A DNA stretch of 64,000 nucleotides, from assembly GCF_009761675.1 (NCBI RefSeq), contig NZ_QUZH01000023.1, positions 62,001-126,000 of the forward strand, given 5' to 3'. The notes beneath the pieces were generated by a model that was given only the letters and a program-made list of their open reading frames with translations, had not been told where the DNA came from and did no database searches. Every line of letters begins with the position of its first letter. Within the stretch, counting starts at the first letter, position 1. Origin of the DNA: Bhargavaea sp. CC-171006 (GTDB lineage Bacteria; Bacillota; Bacilli; Bacillales_A; Planococcaceae). Below, in pieces: positions 7,941 through 19,458 of the stretch. Position numbers and translations under genes: made by a program.

Positions 7941-9158
7941 ATGGCGGCTACAGCTGCTACATTGAAACGGGCGCCGGATCCCGTTTATCCGGTCATGTTC
8001 GCCATCGGCGGATGCCATCTTCTGAACGACGCCATATCGGCAGTTGTTCCGGCGATGTATCCGATTCTGCAGGCGGAAAACGGCTACAGCTATTTTCAGC
8101 TTGGCTTGATCACGTTCGTGCTTCAGATGCTATCTTCGGTCATGCAGCCGGTCGTCGGAATCATCAGTGACAAAAAACCCCGTCCGTGGATGTTGCCGGC
8201 TGCCATGGCACTTGCGTTCATCGGAATTGTGCTGCTTGCATTTTCTCCTGAGTACTGGATGCTCCTTGTCGCGGCGATGTTCCTCGGACTCGGATCTGCA
8301 ATCTTCCATCCGGAGGGATCCCGGGTGGCCTTCCTGGCCGGCGGGGCAAAGCGCGGGATGTCGCAGTCGATCTTCCAGGTCGGCGGGAACAGCGGACAGG
8401 CCCTTGCTCCGGTGATCACGGCACTGATCCTGATTCCGCTCGGACAGACGGGTGCCGCATGGTTCCTGCTCCTTGCCGCTGCAGGGATCGTCATCCTGTC
8501 CCGCGTCGCTCGCTGGACAAGTAATCGCCTCAAGGAAGAGGATGCGGCAGCCAAGGGCAGGAAGCGCCAGATTGCCGGCATTTCAGGACTGACTCCGGGG
8601 AAGGTGAAAGCGGGAATCGCACTTCTCCTGATTGTCATTTTTGTGCGGTCTTTTTATGTAGTGAATATGCAGGGGTACTATGTTTTTCATCTGACCGGTG
8701 AATACGGACTGACTGTCCGTCAGGCGCAGTACTTTATCTTCATGTTCCTTGCGCTCGGCGCGGCCGGAACATTTTTCGGCGGACCGTTCGCTGACCGGTA
8801 TGGAAGAAAGCGGGTCATTGCGGCTTCTGCCCTCATTCCGATCCCGCTTGCCGTCGCTTTGCCTCATCTGCCGATCTGGCTGGTTGCGCCGGTACTCGGC
8901 ATCATCGGTTTTGTCCTGATGTCAAGTTTTTCCGTCTCCGTCGTCTATGCACAGGAACTTGTTCCGGGGAAAATCGGGACAATGGCCGGCCTGACTGTCG
9001 GGTTTGCCTTTGGCATGGGAGCAATTGCCTCCGTCGCAATTGGTGCGTTCATGGACCTGGCGGGTGTCTATGCGACGATGGTCGTCATTAGCCTCCTGCC
9101 GATTCTCGGTATTGTCTCCCTTTACTTGCCGGATGAACGCCAATCTGTACCTTCATGA
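7941..9158 (+). CDS. MFS transporter, fosmidomycin-resistance (Fsr)-like
   Basis: The 405-residue product has about twelve hydrophobic segments. GLGSAIFHPEGSR near residues 120-132 and the conserved FQVGGNSGQALAP after it are hallmarks of the Fsr/fosmidomycin-resistance branch of the major facilitator superfamily, and ADRYGRKR marks the central loop. Such proteins act as proton-coupled drug or metabolite exporters. It follows the FAD oxidoreductase by 11 bases. A shared role, for example exporting a product of the oxidase, is possible but not shown. Confidence 0.82.
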   Translation: MAATAATLKRAPDPVYPVMFAIGGCHLLNDAISAVVPAMYPILQAENGYSYFQLGLITFVLQMLSSVMQPVVGIISDKKPRPWMLPAAMALAFIGIVLLAFSPEYWMLLVAAMFLGLGSAIFHPEGSRVAFLAGGAKRGMSQSIFQVGGNSGQALAPVITALILIPLGQTGAAWFLLLAAAGIVILSRVARWTSNRLKEEDAAAKGRKRQIAGISGLTPGKVKAGIALLLIVIFVRSFYVVNMQGYYVFHLTGEYGLTVRQAQYFIFMFLALGAAGTFFGGPFADRYGRKRVIAASALIPIPLAVALPHLPIWLVAPVLGIIGFVLMSSFSVSVVYAQELVPGKIGTMAGLTVGFAFGMGAIASVAIGAFMDLAGVYATMVVISLLPILGIVSLYLPDERQSVPS

Positions 9159-9208
9159 TCAGAAAGGTGATAAACGTTCGGATGCTGGTGTGCTGCAGTA
9201 TGGCAGAG

Positions 9209-9235
9209 CACCGAAAACGCTTCCTGTTTTCGGTG
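9209..9235 (+). terminator. Hairpin after MFS gene (weak terminator)
   Basis: CACCGAAAAC (9209-9218) pairs with GTTTTCGGTG (9226-9235). There is no T run after it, so it may be a 3'-end stabiliser rather than a terminator. Confidence 0.4.
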
Positions 9236-9258
9236 AATTCCGTATATTGACGTCTTGC

Positions 9259-9286
9259 TTGAAAACTTCTGTTGCCGTGATATACT
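9259..9286 (+). promoter_or_regulatory. Promoter of the guanine-riboswitch transcript
   Basis: TTGAAA at 9259-9264 and TATACT at 9281-9286 with a 16-bp spacer, about 20 bases before the riboswitch aptamer. Confidence 0.65.
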
Positions 9287-9288
9287 AA

Positions 9289-11447
<2,159 letters not shown>

Positions 11448-11448
11448 T

Positions 11449-11491
11449 AAAAAGAAACCATACTGTGATACTGGCAGTGCGGTTTCTTTTT
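11449..11491 (+). terminator. Terminator after pbuX
   Basis: AAAAAGAAACC (11449-11459) pairs with GGTTTCTTTTT (11481-11491), giving an A-tract/T-tract stem. Confidence 0.8.
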
Positions 11492-11616
11492 GGTTTCCCT
11501 TTTCTATTAAACTCTTTATTTATTGTGCTATATCATCAGTCAGCTAAAGGAATTCAGAACTTCCGTACGGAGCGGGACTGCTAAAATAGATGGGATGCAA
11601 CAAGGAGGGAACCGGT

Positions 11617-12471
11617 TTGAAGCGTTTCAGGCAAGCTGTATTTAATGATTATCTGCTAATCATCTTCGGGTCGGCACTGGTCGGTTTGAGCTTTAATCTG
11701 TTTCTCCTGCCCGCCAGACTGGCTGCCGGCGGAGTGTCGGGGATCAGCACCATCACATATGAGCTGTACGGATTCAATCCTGCAATTGTTCAGTGGCTGA
11801 TCAACATTCCGCTGTTTATCCTGGCGGTGATCCTGGCCGGGCGAGACTTCAGTATGAAGTCTCTGGTCGGCACGCTATTTGTCCCGCTGACCATATGGAT
11901 GACAGGCGGGCTTAAAATAGGGGTGGAAGACCCGTTTCTGGCATCGATCTACGGCGGGATTCTCCTCGGGGTCGGGCTTGGTATTGTATACCGGGGCAAC
12001 GGCTCGACAGGGGGTACCGCGCTGATTGCGCAGATTCTGAAGAAGTTTACCGGGCTTTCCAGCGGGTTCGCCCAACTGATCGTCGATGGCGCAGTTGTTC
12101 TGACCTCGGCATTTGTATTTGACTTTGAACTGGCACTGTTTGCTCTCATAGCCATCTATGTGACAAGTAAAGTCATCGACTTCGTCCAGCTTCGGACCTC
12201 TCCACAGAAACTGATTCTGATCATCACCGAGAGGGAAGAGGAGGTCAGGACGATCATCCGGGATGAAATCGATCGGGGGCTCACAAAATTGCGGGTCACA
12301 GGTGGTCACTCCAACAAGGAACGGACAATGATTCTCTGTGTGGCTGAACAGGCAGAAGCAGTGTATCTGAAAAAGATGCTGAATGAAAAAGAACCCTCGT
12401 CTTTTGTCATTTTTGTGAACGCTTCCGAGATTCTGGGGCATGGATTTTCAAAGGAACGGATTTACGAATAA
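11617..12471 (+). CDS. YitT family membrane protein (DUF2179)
   Basis: Five or six N-terminal hydrophobic helices are followed by a soluble C-terminal DUF2179 domain (from about residue 200, with GHSNKERTMILCVAEQAE). This is the YitT family layout, with NLFLLPARLAAGGVSGI and YRGNGSTGGTALIAQ as membrane-region motifs. Function is unknown; homologues are often called putative membrane or transport proteins. The start is taken as TTG 11617 (284 residues) because AAGGAGGG at 11602-11609 sits seven bases before it; an ATG at 11590 lies upstream of that site. It is a single gene with its own terminator. Confidence 0.83.
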   Translation: MKRFRQAVFNDYLLIIFGSALVGLSFNLFLLPARLAAGGVSGISTITYELYGFNPAIVQWLINIPLFILAVILAGRDFSMKSLVGTLFVPLTIWMTGGLKIGVEDPFLASIYGGILLGVGLGIVYRGNGSTGGTALIAQILKKFTGLSSGFAQLIVDGAVVLTSAFVFDFELALFALIAIYVTSKVIDFVQLRTSPQKLILIITEREEEVRTIIRDEIDRGLTKLRVTGGHSNKERTMILCVAEQAEAVYLKKMLNEKEPSSFVIFVNASEILGHGFSKERIYE

Positions 12472-12516
12472 AACCGGCGAAACGGCTTTCTGAAAGGGAA
12501 CCGGAATGCCGGTTTT
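12471..12516 (+). terminator. Terminator after YitT gene
   Basis: AAACCGGC (12471-12478) pairs with GCCGGTTT (12508-12515) around a long loop, and a T run follows. The gap from here to 12730 holds only the presumed promoter region of the nucleoside transporter. Confidence 0.6.
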
Positions 12517-12730
12517 TCCTGTTTATAGGACTCGGACGAAGGGAATGTTGAAGTTGTCATACTTTCCGATGGTTTGCGCAATTGCGGAAATGAATTAGTA
12601 GGACATTAAGCATTTACAATGGTATGGCCTATTTGATAACTTAATTAACGACAATGTCTGAAGTCAGACAACATTAATCGATCCGCCTTCCACCCGCGAT
12701 GGCCGGATTTGAAATGATAGGGGATTAGTC

Positions 12731-13945
12731 ATGAATATTTTGTGGGGCCTGATGGGTATGGCCGTCGTGCTTGGAATCGCTTTTCTGCTGTCGACAGGGA
12801 AAAAGTCGATCAACCCGCGTACAATCTTAGGCGGACTGGCACTTCAGCTACTGTTTGCTTTTATCGTCCTTAAGTCGGAAATCGGCCGGAAAGTGCTGTT
12901 GAAAGTGACCGAAGCCGTCAACAATGTGATCGGATATGCCGGCGAAGGGATCTCGTTCCTGTTCGGGCCGCTCGCTGACGGCAACGGAGAGTTCGGCGTC
13001 ATCTTCGCCTTCCAGGTACTGACCATCATCATCTTCTTCTCGGCTCTGATTTCAGTTCTTTACTACCTTGGCATCATGCAGTGGATCATCAAACTGCTCG
13101 GGGGCGGACTTTCGAAGCTGCTTGGGACGAGCAAGACTGAGTCCACCTCGGCTGCGGCGAATATCTTCGTGGGGCAGACGGAAGCGCCGCTCGTGGTCCG
13201 GCCTTTCCTTAAGAACATGACCAACTCGGAACTCTTCGCGGTCATGACCGGGGGCCTTGCTTCCGTAGCCGGTTCCACACTTGCAGGATACGCGCTTCTC
13301 GGTGTTCCGCTTGAGTATCTGATCGCTGCAAGCTTTATGGCTGCTCCTGCAGGTCTGATCATGGCGAAGATCATCATGCCTGAAAAAGAAAAGCCGAAAG
13401 ATGATGCATTCGTCATGGAAAAAGACACCGGCGCGACCAACGTCATCGATGCCGCGGCAAAAGGGGCGGGGGACGGAATGGCTCTTGCGCTGAACGTCGG
13501 TGCGATGCTTCTCGCATTCATCGCGCTCATCGCCCTGCTGAACGGTCTTCTTGGCGGAATCGGATCTTGGTTCGGAGCCGAAGGCCTGACGATCCAAAGC
13601 ATTCTCGGCTATGTATTCTCGCCACTGGCGTTCGCCATCGGTGTTCCTTGGCAAGAGGCTGTACAGGCGGGAAGCTTTATCGGACAAAAGCTTGTGCTTA
13701 ATGAGTTCGTGGCATATGCTTCGTTTGCACCGCAAATCGCGGAGCTTTCCGATAAGACGGTCATGGTTGTCAGCTTCGCTCTCTGTGGCTTTGCCAACCT
13801 GAGCTCGCTGGCCATCCTGCTCGGCGGCCTCGGCGGCATGGCGCCTGAGCGCCGCCCGGACATCGCCCGCATGGGTATGCGTGCAGTAGCGGCGGGTATG
13901 CTTGCTTCACTGCTCAGCGCATCGATCGCCGGCATGTTCATGTAA
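12731..13945 (+). CDS. nupC: Concentrative nucleoside transporter (NupC/CNT family)
   Basis: A 404-residue membrane protein of the CNT family: N-terminal hydrophobic helices, the nucleoside-recognition gate signature [19 protein letters not shown] near residue 125 followed by [13 protein letters not shown], and a C-terminal region with [25 protein letters not shown] proteins import nucleosides with protons or sodium. It complements the purine salvage genes xpt, pbuX and deoD elsewhere in the window. GATAGGGGATT supplies the ribosome binding site. No purine-riboswitch sequence is seen in front of this gene. Confidence 0.9.
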   Translation: MNILWGLMGMAVVLGIAFLLSTGKKSINPRTILGGLALQLLFAFIVLKSEIGRKVLLKVTEAVNNVIGYAGEGISFLFGPLADGNGEFGVIFAFQVLTIIIFFSALISVLYYLGIMQWIIKLLGGGLSKLLGTSKTESTSAAANIFVGQTEAPLVVRPFLKNMTNSELFAVMTGGLASVAGSTLAGYALLGVPLEYLIAASFMAAPAGLIMAKIIMPEKEKPKDDAFVMEKDTGATNVIDAAAKGAGDGMALALNVGAMLLAFIALIALLNGLLGGIGSWFGAEGLTIQSILGYVFSPLAFAIGVPWQEAVQAGSFIGQKLVLNEFVAYASFAPQIAELSDKTVMVVSFALCGFANLSSLAILLGGLGGMAPERRPDIARMGMRAVAAGMLASLLSASIAGMFM

Positions 13946-13962
13946 TCGTATATAGGAATTGG

Positions 13963-13999
13963 AAAAGGGATGCGTCCGCAGTAGCGGAGCATCCCTTTT
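13963..13999. terminator. Terminator after nupC, usable from both sides
   Basis: AAAAGGGATGC (13963-13973) pairs with GCATCCCTTTT (13989-13999), with T runs on both strands. It can also end the leftward RNA proposed at 13963-14232. Confidence 0.85.
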
Positions 14000-14232
14000 T
14001 TAAATAGGCAATGTTCAGTTGAAGCCAATCGTTTCCGTTTTTCTCCCCCGTTTTGCTCTGGGGGTTCTTTGCCGCGGTATGAATCCACTCACATGCTAAC
14101 CCAAGCAACGCAATCCCTACCTGCTATTGCGTCCTTGCGGCCCTATAGCCGCGCCAGCGTGAATGAGTGTCCTCCGCATCATGCGAATGGACGCCAGTTC
14201 AAACCGATTCCGTTCAATATGAAGCATCACAA
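13963..14232 (-). ncRNA. Candidate structured small RNA with its own promoter
   Basis: A gene-free stretch between nupC and bmrA has a good leftward sigma-A-like promoter and no open frame with a ribosome binding site. The leftward RNA would form several stems: a perfect CGCAT/ATGCG hairpin, GCGGC/GCCGC, ACGCAAT/ATTGCGT, and an outer CACTCAT/GTGAGTG helix enclosing the last two as a three-way junction. A GC-rich hairpin (CCCCC/GGGGG, 14045-14064) lies near the 3' end, and the nupC terminator gives a possible final stop about 270 bases from the promoter. I cannot assign it to a known RNA class. Transcription and exact ends are inference. Confidence 0.4.
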
Positions 14233-14238
14233 GTATTA

Positions 14239-14267
14239 ATAATAACAGATATAGGAAATGGAGTCAA
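14239..14267 (-). promoter_or_regulatory. Leftward promoter of the candidate small RNA
   Basis: On the minus strand TTGACT (14262-14267) and TATTAT (14239-14244) are separated by exactly 17 bp. It lies immediately after the bmrA stop codon and points away from any protein gene on its strand. Confidence 0.55.
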
Positions 14268-14276
14268 GTGTTTGTT

Positions 14277-16019
14277 TCAGATCAGCTGTTGCTCGGCATA
14301 TTCCCTGTACACTGTGTGGGAATCATATAATTCCTGATGGGTACCACTCCCGGTCACACGACCGCCCTCGATAAAAACGATGCGATCTGCATCGACAATC
14401 GTGGACAGCCGGTGGGCAATCGCGAATGTCGTGCGTCCGGACATGAGCCGCTGCAGGGCTTCCTGGACAATACCTTCAGAATGGCTATCGAGGCTTGCCG
14501 TCGCCTCGTCCATCATGAGGATTTTCGGATCTCTGAGAAATGCCCGGGCGATGGCAATGCGCTGTCGCTGCCCGCCGGAAAGCCGGATGCCCCGCTCGCC
14601 GATTTCGGTGTCGAGACCGGACGGGAACCTTCTGATAAATTCTGTAGCGAAGGCCATATCGGCTGCCAACCAGATTTTCTCCTCGGGGATGTCATCCTGT
14701 TCAATTCCGTAGAGAAGATTATCCCGTATCGTTCCCGACATCATTGCGCTTTCTTGGGGGACATAACCGATCTGTCTCCGCCAATTCTCAAGTGACAGGT
14801 CGGTGATCGGTGTACCTCCGATACGGATCGTCCCGCTGTCAGGTTCGTAAAACCGTTCGAGCAATGCGAACATCGTGGATTTCCCGCCCCCGCTCGGTCC
14901 GGCGAATGCAATCATTTCACCGGGTTCCGCCCGGAAGGAGATGTTGTCCAACACCGGCTCTCCGGCCTGGTAGGAGAAGCTGACGTTTTCCGCTGTGACC
15001 GGAAGACCCGCCACATCCACGGCAACACCTTGCTGTCCCGGCTCCGGTTCCAGATTGAGAATCTGGATAATCCGTTCTGTAGCTCCCTTTGCTTTCTGCA
15101 ATTGGGTAAAGAACATGGCAAAAGTCGTGACCGGGAAGACGATCTGGAACAGATACAGAAGAAAAGCGACCAGTGTGCCGGTGGACATCGTTCCATCTGC
15201 GACGCGCACGCCGCCATATACGATGATGAATGCGATCACGGCCCACATAATGAGCCCCATCAGCGGCCCAATGACCGCATTGATACGGGCTTCCCGGAGT
15301 CCGAAGTTAAAGAGGCGGAGAATCCCGGCCATGCCTTTGTTTTCCTCATCTTCCTCTGCATTCGATGCTTTCATCAGACGGATTTCGCTGATGGTCTGCT
15401 GGATGCTTCCGCTGAATGCCGCAGTCTCATCCTGCATTCCACGGGATATTTTGGCCATCCGCCGGCCAAGAGGGATCATAAGCGCCATCGTAACCGGAAT
15501 CGATACCAGCATGACCAGTGTCATCTGCCAGTCGAGGACCAGCAGCAGCGCCACCGCGCCGATGATCGAAATCAGGCCGCTGATAAACTGCGGCACATGG
15601 TTCGAGATGAGTTCCTTCACGATGCCGGTATCATTCACGACCCGGCTGACGGTCCCGCCGCTTGCCTCGGTGTCGAAATGCGAGACCGGAAGCCGCAGCA
15701 GTTTGCGCCACATGTTCACTCTCAGGTCTGCCACCAGCTTCTGCCCGGTGTACCCGAGGAGATAGGTTGCTACACCGTCGATGGCGGTCTGGATGAGAAA
15801 TGCGGCGATAATGGCTGCGATCAGTACAGGACTGAGTGATTCAAGAGAGAACCCGTCCACCAGTTCTTTTGTAAGAAGCGGGATCACAAGACCGACAACG
15901 GTTGTGATCAGAAAACCGGCGATGCCGAAGCCGAATGCCGCTTTCGGGATGCCGGTGGAGCGGATCAGGCGCATGAACGGCTTAAGGCCGTCCTGTTCTC
16001 CTGCATTTTTAGATACCAT
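14277..16019 (-). CDS. bmrA: Multidrug ABC exporter, BmrA-like (fused permease-ATPase)
   Basis: A 580-residue half-transporter that should work as a homodimer. Residues 1-320 form a six-helix type IV exporter domain; the ATPase has Walker A GPSGGGKS (374-381), signature LSGGQ (480-484), Walker B ILMMDEA (to 506) and the H-loop in IAHRLST. The opening of the permease (PLLTKELVDGF, LLRLPVSHFDTEASGGTVSRV) and the C-terminal YREYAEQQL closely resemble B. subtilis BmrA, a drug exporter. AAAGGAG precedes the ATG at 16019. No attenuator peptide of the BmrB type was noticed upstream. The real substrates are unknown. Confidence 0.88.
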   Translation of the reverse strand: MVSKNAGEQDGLKPFMRLIRSTGIPKAAFGFGIAGFLITTVVGLVIPLLTKELVDGFSLESLSPVLIAAIIAAFLIQTAIDGVATYLLGYTGQKLVADLRVNMWRKLLRLPVSHFDTEASGGTVSRVVNDTGIVKELISNHVPQFISGLISIIGAVALLLVLDWQMTLVMLVSIPVTMALMIPLGRRMAKISRGMQDETAAFSGSIQQTISEIRLMKASNAEEDEENKGMAGILRLFNFGLREARINAVIGPLMGLIMWAVIAFIIVYGGVRVADGTMSTGTLVAFLLYLFQIVFPVTTFAMFFTQLQKAKGATERIIQILNLEPEPGQQGVAVDVAGLPVTAENVSFSYQAGEPVLDNISFRAEPGEMIAFAGPSGGGKSTMFALLERFYEPDSGTIRIGGTPITDLSLENWRRQIGYVPQESAMMSGTIRDNLLYGIEQDDIPEEKIWLAADMAFATEFIRRFPSGLDTEIGERGIRLSGGQRQRIAIARAFLRDPKILMMDEATASLDSHSEGIVQEALQRLMSGRTTFAIAHRLSTIVDADRIVFIEGGRVTGSGTHQELYDSHTVYREYAEQQLI

Positions 16020-16182
16020 GGACAGGCTCCTTTCAATTGATGCTATTTATACGGAACGTTGAACCGGAAAGTTCCATGCCATCCAGCGGGCAGGCGCTTT
16101 CAGTCTTTTCCGCCTTCTGAGGATTTCCTTTTTTTATAGTATAATGATAAACATTGTGCAGATTTGATCGGGGAGGGCGGAC

Positions 16183-16824
16183 ATGCGCTGGAGGGGGAGG
16201 CTCGTCGCAGCCGGAATTGTGGTGTTGTTCAACATCATCCGTTATTTCTACTACCATGTCTATTTGGATGTGCCGTTTGACGGTTCCTTCTTCGTGTTGA
16301 CGGCAATCTTTCTTGCCATCGCCTATGCAGGAGGCTATCAGTACGATCGTGCGGACTATCTGTCAAGGCGGGACCCGCTCACGGGTGCGTACAACCGCCG
16401 CTCACTGATTGACTATGTCAGGAAGCTCCGGCTTTCCGGACATCACGGATACGGAGTGGTCTTGTTTGATCTGGATGATTTTAAGGAGATCAACGATACT
16501 TACGGGCATGAAGCCGGGGACGCTGTGCTCCGGGATTTTGCGGAGACCCTTACCGATTTCGTCGGCAGCCGGGGCATCATCGCAAGATGGGGCGGAGACG
16601 AGTTTCTCGCCATTTTCCGGGATACAGATGCGGATTTCAAAATGGTCAGGGCCGAGGAAATCTCGGCACGGATGAACGCTCTCGGGTATGCCGGCGGCCG
16701 GTCAATCGGAGTGTCGTTTGGCATTGCGGTCTCACCTTCGGATGGCAGAGATCTGGAGTCGCTCGTGGATGCGGCGGATCATGCCATGTATGTCAACAAA
16801 ACAGGCAGAAAGAGTCAAGTGTGA
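16183..16824 (+). CDS. Membrane GGDEF-domain diguanylate cyclase
   Basis: The 213-residue protein has two N-terminal hydrophobic helices (about residues 7-24 and 34-51) followed by a GGDEF domain that would make cyclic di-GMP from two GTP. DPLTGAYNRR (64-73), FDLDDFKEINDTYGHEAGD (95-113) and the intact active-site motif GGDEF (137-141) suggest an active enzyme. No RxxD inhibitory site is seen just before GGDEF, so product inhibition may be absent. The membrane part is too short for a recognised sensor domain. A TATAAT-like -10 lies near 16139-16144. The gene is monocistronic or may read into rlmN 53 bases downstream. Confidence 0.88.
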   Translation: MRWRGRLVAAGIVVLFNIIRYFYYHVYLDVPFDGSFFVLTAIFLAIAYAGGYQYDRADYLSRRDPLTGAYNRRSLIDYVRKLRLSGHHGYGVVLFDLDDFKEINDTYGHEAGDAVLRDFAETLTDFVGSRGIIARWGGDEFLAIFRDTDADFKMVRAEEISARMNALGYAGGRSIGVSFGIAVSPSDGRDLESLVDAADHAMYVNKTGRKSQV

Positions 16825-16877
16825 ATACTTGTCGGATCTGCCTGCTTCATATAGGATAAAAAAAGAATTTCAACGGA

Positions 16878-17954
16878 ATGGGGCAATATACCATGAAACA
16901 ATCGATCTACGGATTGACCTTCGAACAGCTTCAGCAGTGGATGGCTGACCACGGCCAGCAGAAGTTCCGTGCTGCTCAGGTATGGGACTGGCTGTACAAA
17001 AAGCGGGTCAAGTCGTTCGATGAAATGAAAAACGTCAACAAGGACTGCCGCGAGGTTCTCGACGGAGCCTTTACCATCCGGACGATGGACATTGCCGTCA
17101 AGCAGGAATCCAATGACGGTACGGTCAAGTTCCTGTTCCGCCTGGCGGATGGAAACCTGATCGAAACGGTACTGATGCATTTCAGCTATGGACAATCGGT
17201 TTGTGTGACGACCCAGGTCGGCTGCAACATCGGCTGCAGTTTCTGCGCGAGCGGGCTGCTGCGCAAGAGCCGTGACCTGAACGCCGGCGAAATCGTCGAG
17301 CAGATCATGAATGTCCAGGAGCACCTCGACGTGCTCGGAAAAGGCGAGCGGGTTTCCAACATCGTCGTCATGGGAATCGGGGAGCCGTTCGACAACTACG
17401 ATAACCTGATGAACTTCCTGCGTGTCGTGAACGACGGGAACGGGCTCGGCATCGGTGCCCGGCACATCACCGTTTCGACAAGCGGCCTCGTAAAGGGCAT
17501 CCGCAAGTTTGCGGACGAGGATCTCCAGGTCAACCTTGCGCTTTCGATCCATGCACCGAACAATGAGCTCCGCACGAAAATCATGAAGATCAACAAAGCG
17601 TTCCCTCTGGAACAGGTCATGGATGCCATCGACTACTTCCTATCGAAGAAAAACCGGCGCATCACGTTCGAATACATCCTTCTTAGTGACGTAAATGACC
17701 ATGTCGAGGAAGCTCAGCAGCTGGCCAAGCTTCTGCAGAACAAAAAGCACCTCAGCTACGTCAACCTGATTCCGTACAATCCGGTTGAGGAGCATGACCG
17801 CTACAGCCGCAGCACTCCCGAGGCGATCGCCGCCTTTGAAAAAACACTCAAGTCCAAAGGCATCCAATGCGGCGTGCGCCTTGAGCAGGGCACCGACATC
17901 GATGCGGCATGCGGGCAGCTCCGCAGTAAGCAAATCAAAAAAGACGTCTCCTGA
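16878..17954 (+). CDS. rlmN: 23S rRNA (adenine2503-C2)-methyltransferase RlmN
   Basis: A radical SAM methyltransferase that modifies A2503 of 23S rRNA and A37 of some tRNAs. The product has 358 residues with the cluster-binding CNIGCSFC (Cys116, Cys120, Cys123), GMGEPF-like GIGEPFDN, and the second catalytic cysteine near the C-terminus (DAACGQL). All these are present, so it should be functional. ATG 16878 is given; ATG 16893 (MKQSIYGLT) is an equally reasonable start, as neither has a strong ribosome binding site. A good terminator follows at 17963. Confidence 0.95.
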   Translation: MGQYTMKQSIYGLTFEQLQQWMADHGQQKFRAAQVWDWLYKKRVKSFDEMKNVNKDCREVLDGAFTIRTMDIAVKQESNDGTVKFLFRLADGNLIETVLMHFSYGQSVCVTTQVGCNIGCSFCASGLLRKSRDLNAGEIVEQIMNVQEHLDVLGKGERVSNIVVMGIGEPFDNYDNLMNFLRVVNDGNGLGIGARHITVSTSGLVKGIRKFADEDLQVNLALSIHAPNNELRTKIMKINKAFPLEQVMDAIDYFLSKKNRRITFEYILLSDVNDHVEEAQQLAKLLQNKKHLSYVNLIPYNPVEEHDRYSRSTPEAIAAFEKTLKSKGIQCGVRLEQGTDIDAACGQLRSKQIKKDVS

Positions 17955-17962
17955 CGATACCG

Positions 17963-17990
17963 GCACGGAATTCATTTTCCGTGCTTTTTT
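17963..17990 (+). terminator. Terminator after rlmN
   Basis: GCACGGAA (17963-17970) pairs with TTCCGTGC (17977-17984), followed by TTTTTT. Confidence 0.9.
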
Positions 17991-18036
17991 CTTTGCTCGG
18001 AATCCGGTATCGTTGAAGGAAAGGGGGAAGCTTCCA

Positions 18037-18522
18037 ATGAAAGATGAAAACCTGTTATTCCGTCCTGCCGTGCGTGTCGATCTCGAGGGGATCGTCGGCA
18101 TGCTGGCAGACGACAATCTGGGCCGGACACGGGAAAATCCGGAACTGCCGCTTGAGCGTTCTTATGAAGAGGCGTTCCAAGCGATTCATGAGGATCCGAA
18201 TAATGAGCTGATCGTGGCGGAAGCGGATGGTCAGTTGGCGGGAGTGCTACAGCTCACCTTTCTCCCTTCCATCACCTACAGGGGAAGCTGGCGGGCCATG
18301 ATTGAAGGCGTCAGGACGGCCTCCTCCATGAGGGGCAGGGGAATCGGCAGGGAACTGATCCTCCATTCCATCCGACTTGCCGAAGAAAAGGGCTGCAGGC
18401 TCATCCAGCTGACCACAGACAAAAGCCGGCCGGATGCTATCCGGTTTTATGAAAGTCTCGGATTCAGCCCGACACATGAAGGCATGAAAATGCGGCTGGA
18501 TAAGGGGGACGGGAAAGAATGA
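18037..18522 (+). CDS. GNAT family N-acetyltransferase
   Basis: The 161-residue single-domain product has the acetyl-CoA-binding motif A in the segment RGRGIGRELI (near residues 97-106) and the C-terminal RFYESLGF typical of GNAT enzymes. The acceptor cannot be predicted; many such proteins acetylate small amines or protein N-termini. The ATG at 18037 has AAGGGGG about ten bases upstream. Its stop codon overlaps the ATG of the metallopeptidase-like gene that follows (ATGA at 18519-18522), so the two are translationally coupled, which hints at a joint role. Confidence 0.85.
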   Translation: MKDENLLFRPAVRVDLEGIVGMLADDNLGRTRENPELPLERSYEEAFQAIHEDPNNELIVAEADGQLAGVLQLTFLPSITYRGSWRAMIEGVRTASSMRGRGIGRELILHSIRLAEEKGCRLIQLTTDKSRPDAIRFYESLGFSPTHEGMKMRLDKGDGKE

Positions 18523-19256
18523 AATCGGTTTTTGCTTTTGAAACCCCGGGGGAAGGCGCCGCTTACGAAACGACAGTCAAACGGCTCATGATGCGGCTCG
18601 GTTCCTACGAAGCGTTTCTCCGCAATGCGTTCGGCCTTACGGAAGTGCCGAAGGCCGTGGTATGGACGAGCGGGGATATGGCGCGGGATGTGTTCGGGAA
18701 TGTTCCGATTCCTGCCTATACCAGAGAAAATCTGATCTTCATGTGTCCGGATCAGGAGGAATGGAAGCAGATCATGTTCGAACAGATGGACGGTGAGGAC
18801 CTTCCGGAAGTGAGAGCGTTTTACGAATCGGTCGGCGAAATGCAGCTGCTGGATATTCTCGCCCATGAACTGACCCATCATCTGGACCTGTTCCCCGACG
18901 ATTTTGAGGACGAGCGCACGGATGCGATCTGGTTTGAGGAAGGCATGTGCTTTTACCTGCCGCGCCGGCATCTGTTTGGCGATCCATACTTCGGTCAAGT
19001 CATAGCAACCGAGCGTTCGCTTTACAATGCGTTAAGAAACCGCTACGGAAAACATTCACTTGATGATTTCGGAACGGCGTCCTATGAGGGGAGCCTGCCT
19101 TCGATCATGTTTGATTACTGGCGCAGCTTTCTTGCTGTCTGTGAATTGGTGGAACGGGAGAACGGCAGCGCACATGCAGTGTTCAAGAAGTACAACAATT
19201 GGCATGAAGGGGGAAGGGAACTCCCTCTGACCGAATACTTCGAGATAGAAGTCTGA
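18519..19256 (+). CDS. Putative zinc metallopeptidase with HELTH motif
   Basis: A 245-residue protein with no signal peptide. It has the zinc-protease motif HELTH (residues 116-120) and, about 18 residues further on, WFEEGMCFYL (138-147), where a Glu could be the third zinc ligand as in gluzincins (the M1-like WxxEG pattern). This arrangement fits the peptidase-MA-like superfamily. The N-terminal 100 residues show no family I recognise. It overlaps the upstream GNAT gene by four bases. The peptidase assignment rests on motif and spacing and is inference; a substrate is not evident. Confidence 0.65.
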   Translation: MKSVFAFETPGEGAAYETTVKRLMMRLGSYEAFLRNAFGLTEVPKAVVWTSGDMARDVFGNVPIPAYTRENLIFMCPDQEEWKQIMFEQMDGEDLPEVRAFYESVGEMQLLDILAHELTHHLDLFPDDFEDERTDAIWFEEGMCFYLPRRHLFGDPYFGQVIATERSLYNALRNRYGKHSLDDFGTASYEGSLPSIMFDYWRSFLAVCELVERENGSAHAVFKKYNNWHEGGRELPLTEYFEIEV

Positions 19257-19298
19257 TTGAACTGAAGATTCCGACTATCATAGATTCTGTCATAACCC

Positions 19299-19340
19299 GA
19301 ACCGCGGCACATATGTATATATAGGCTGCGGTTCTATTTC
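19299..19340 (+). terminator. Terminator-like hairpin
   Basis: GAACCGC (19299-19305) pairs with GCGGTTC (19328-19334) and a T-rich tail follows. It lies between the metallopeptidase-like gene and the aldehyde dehydrogenase gene. Confidence 0.45.
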
Positions 19341-19458
19341 TTGGTGCGCGGCAACCTATTTCCACCAAAAAAAGAAATAGAGGTTGAAATGTTCTGTGCT
19401 TTCTGACAATATAGAATTGCAGGTAGAAAGCGCATACAAGAATGGGAGGAATGAACAA

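Noticed and set aside
13963..14232. T-box leader or c-di-GMP riboswitch
   Set aside because: ATACCGCGG resembles part of the T-box motif and GGACGCAA part of a c-di-GMP switch, but the rest of each consensus is absent and no gene lies downstream on that strand.
19257..19458. Sigma-54 (-24/-12) promoter before the aldehyde dehydrogenase gene
   Set aside because: Only partial GG and GC pairs were found; spacing and flanking bases do not match the consensus.
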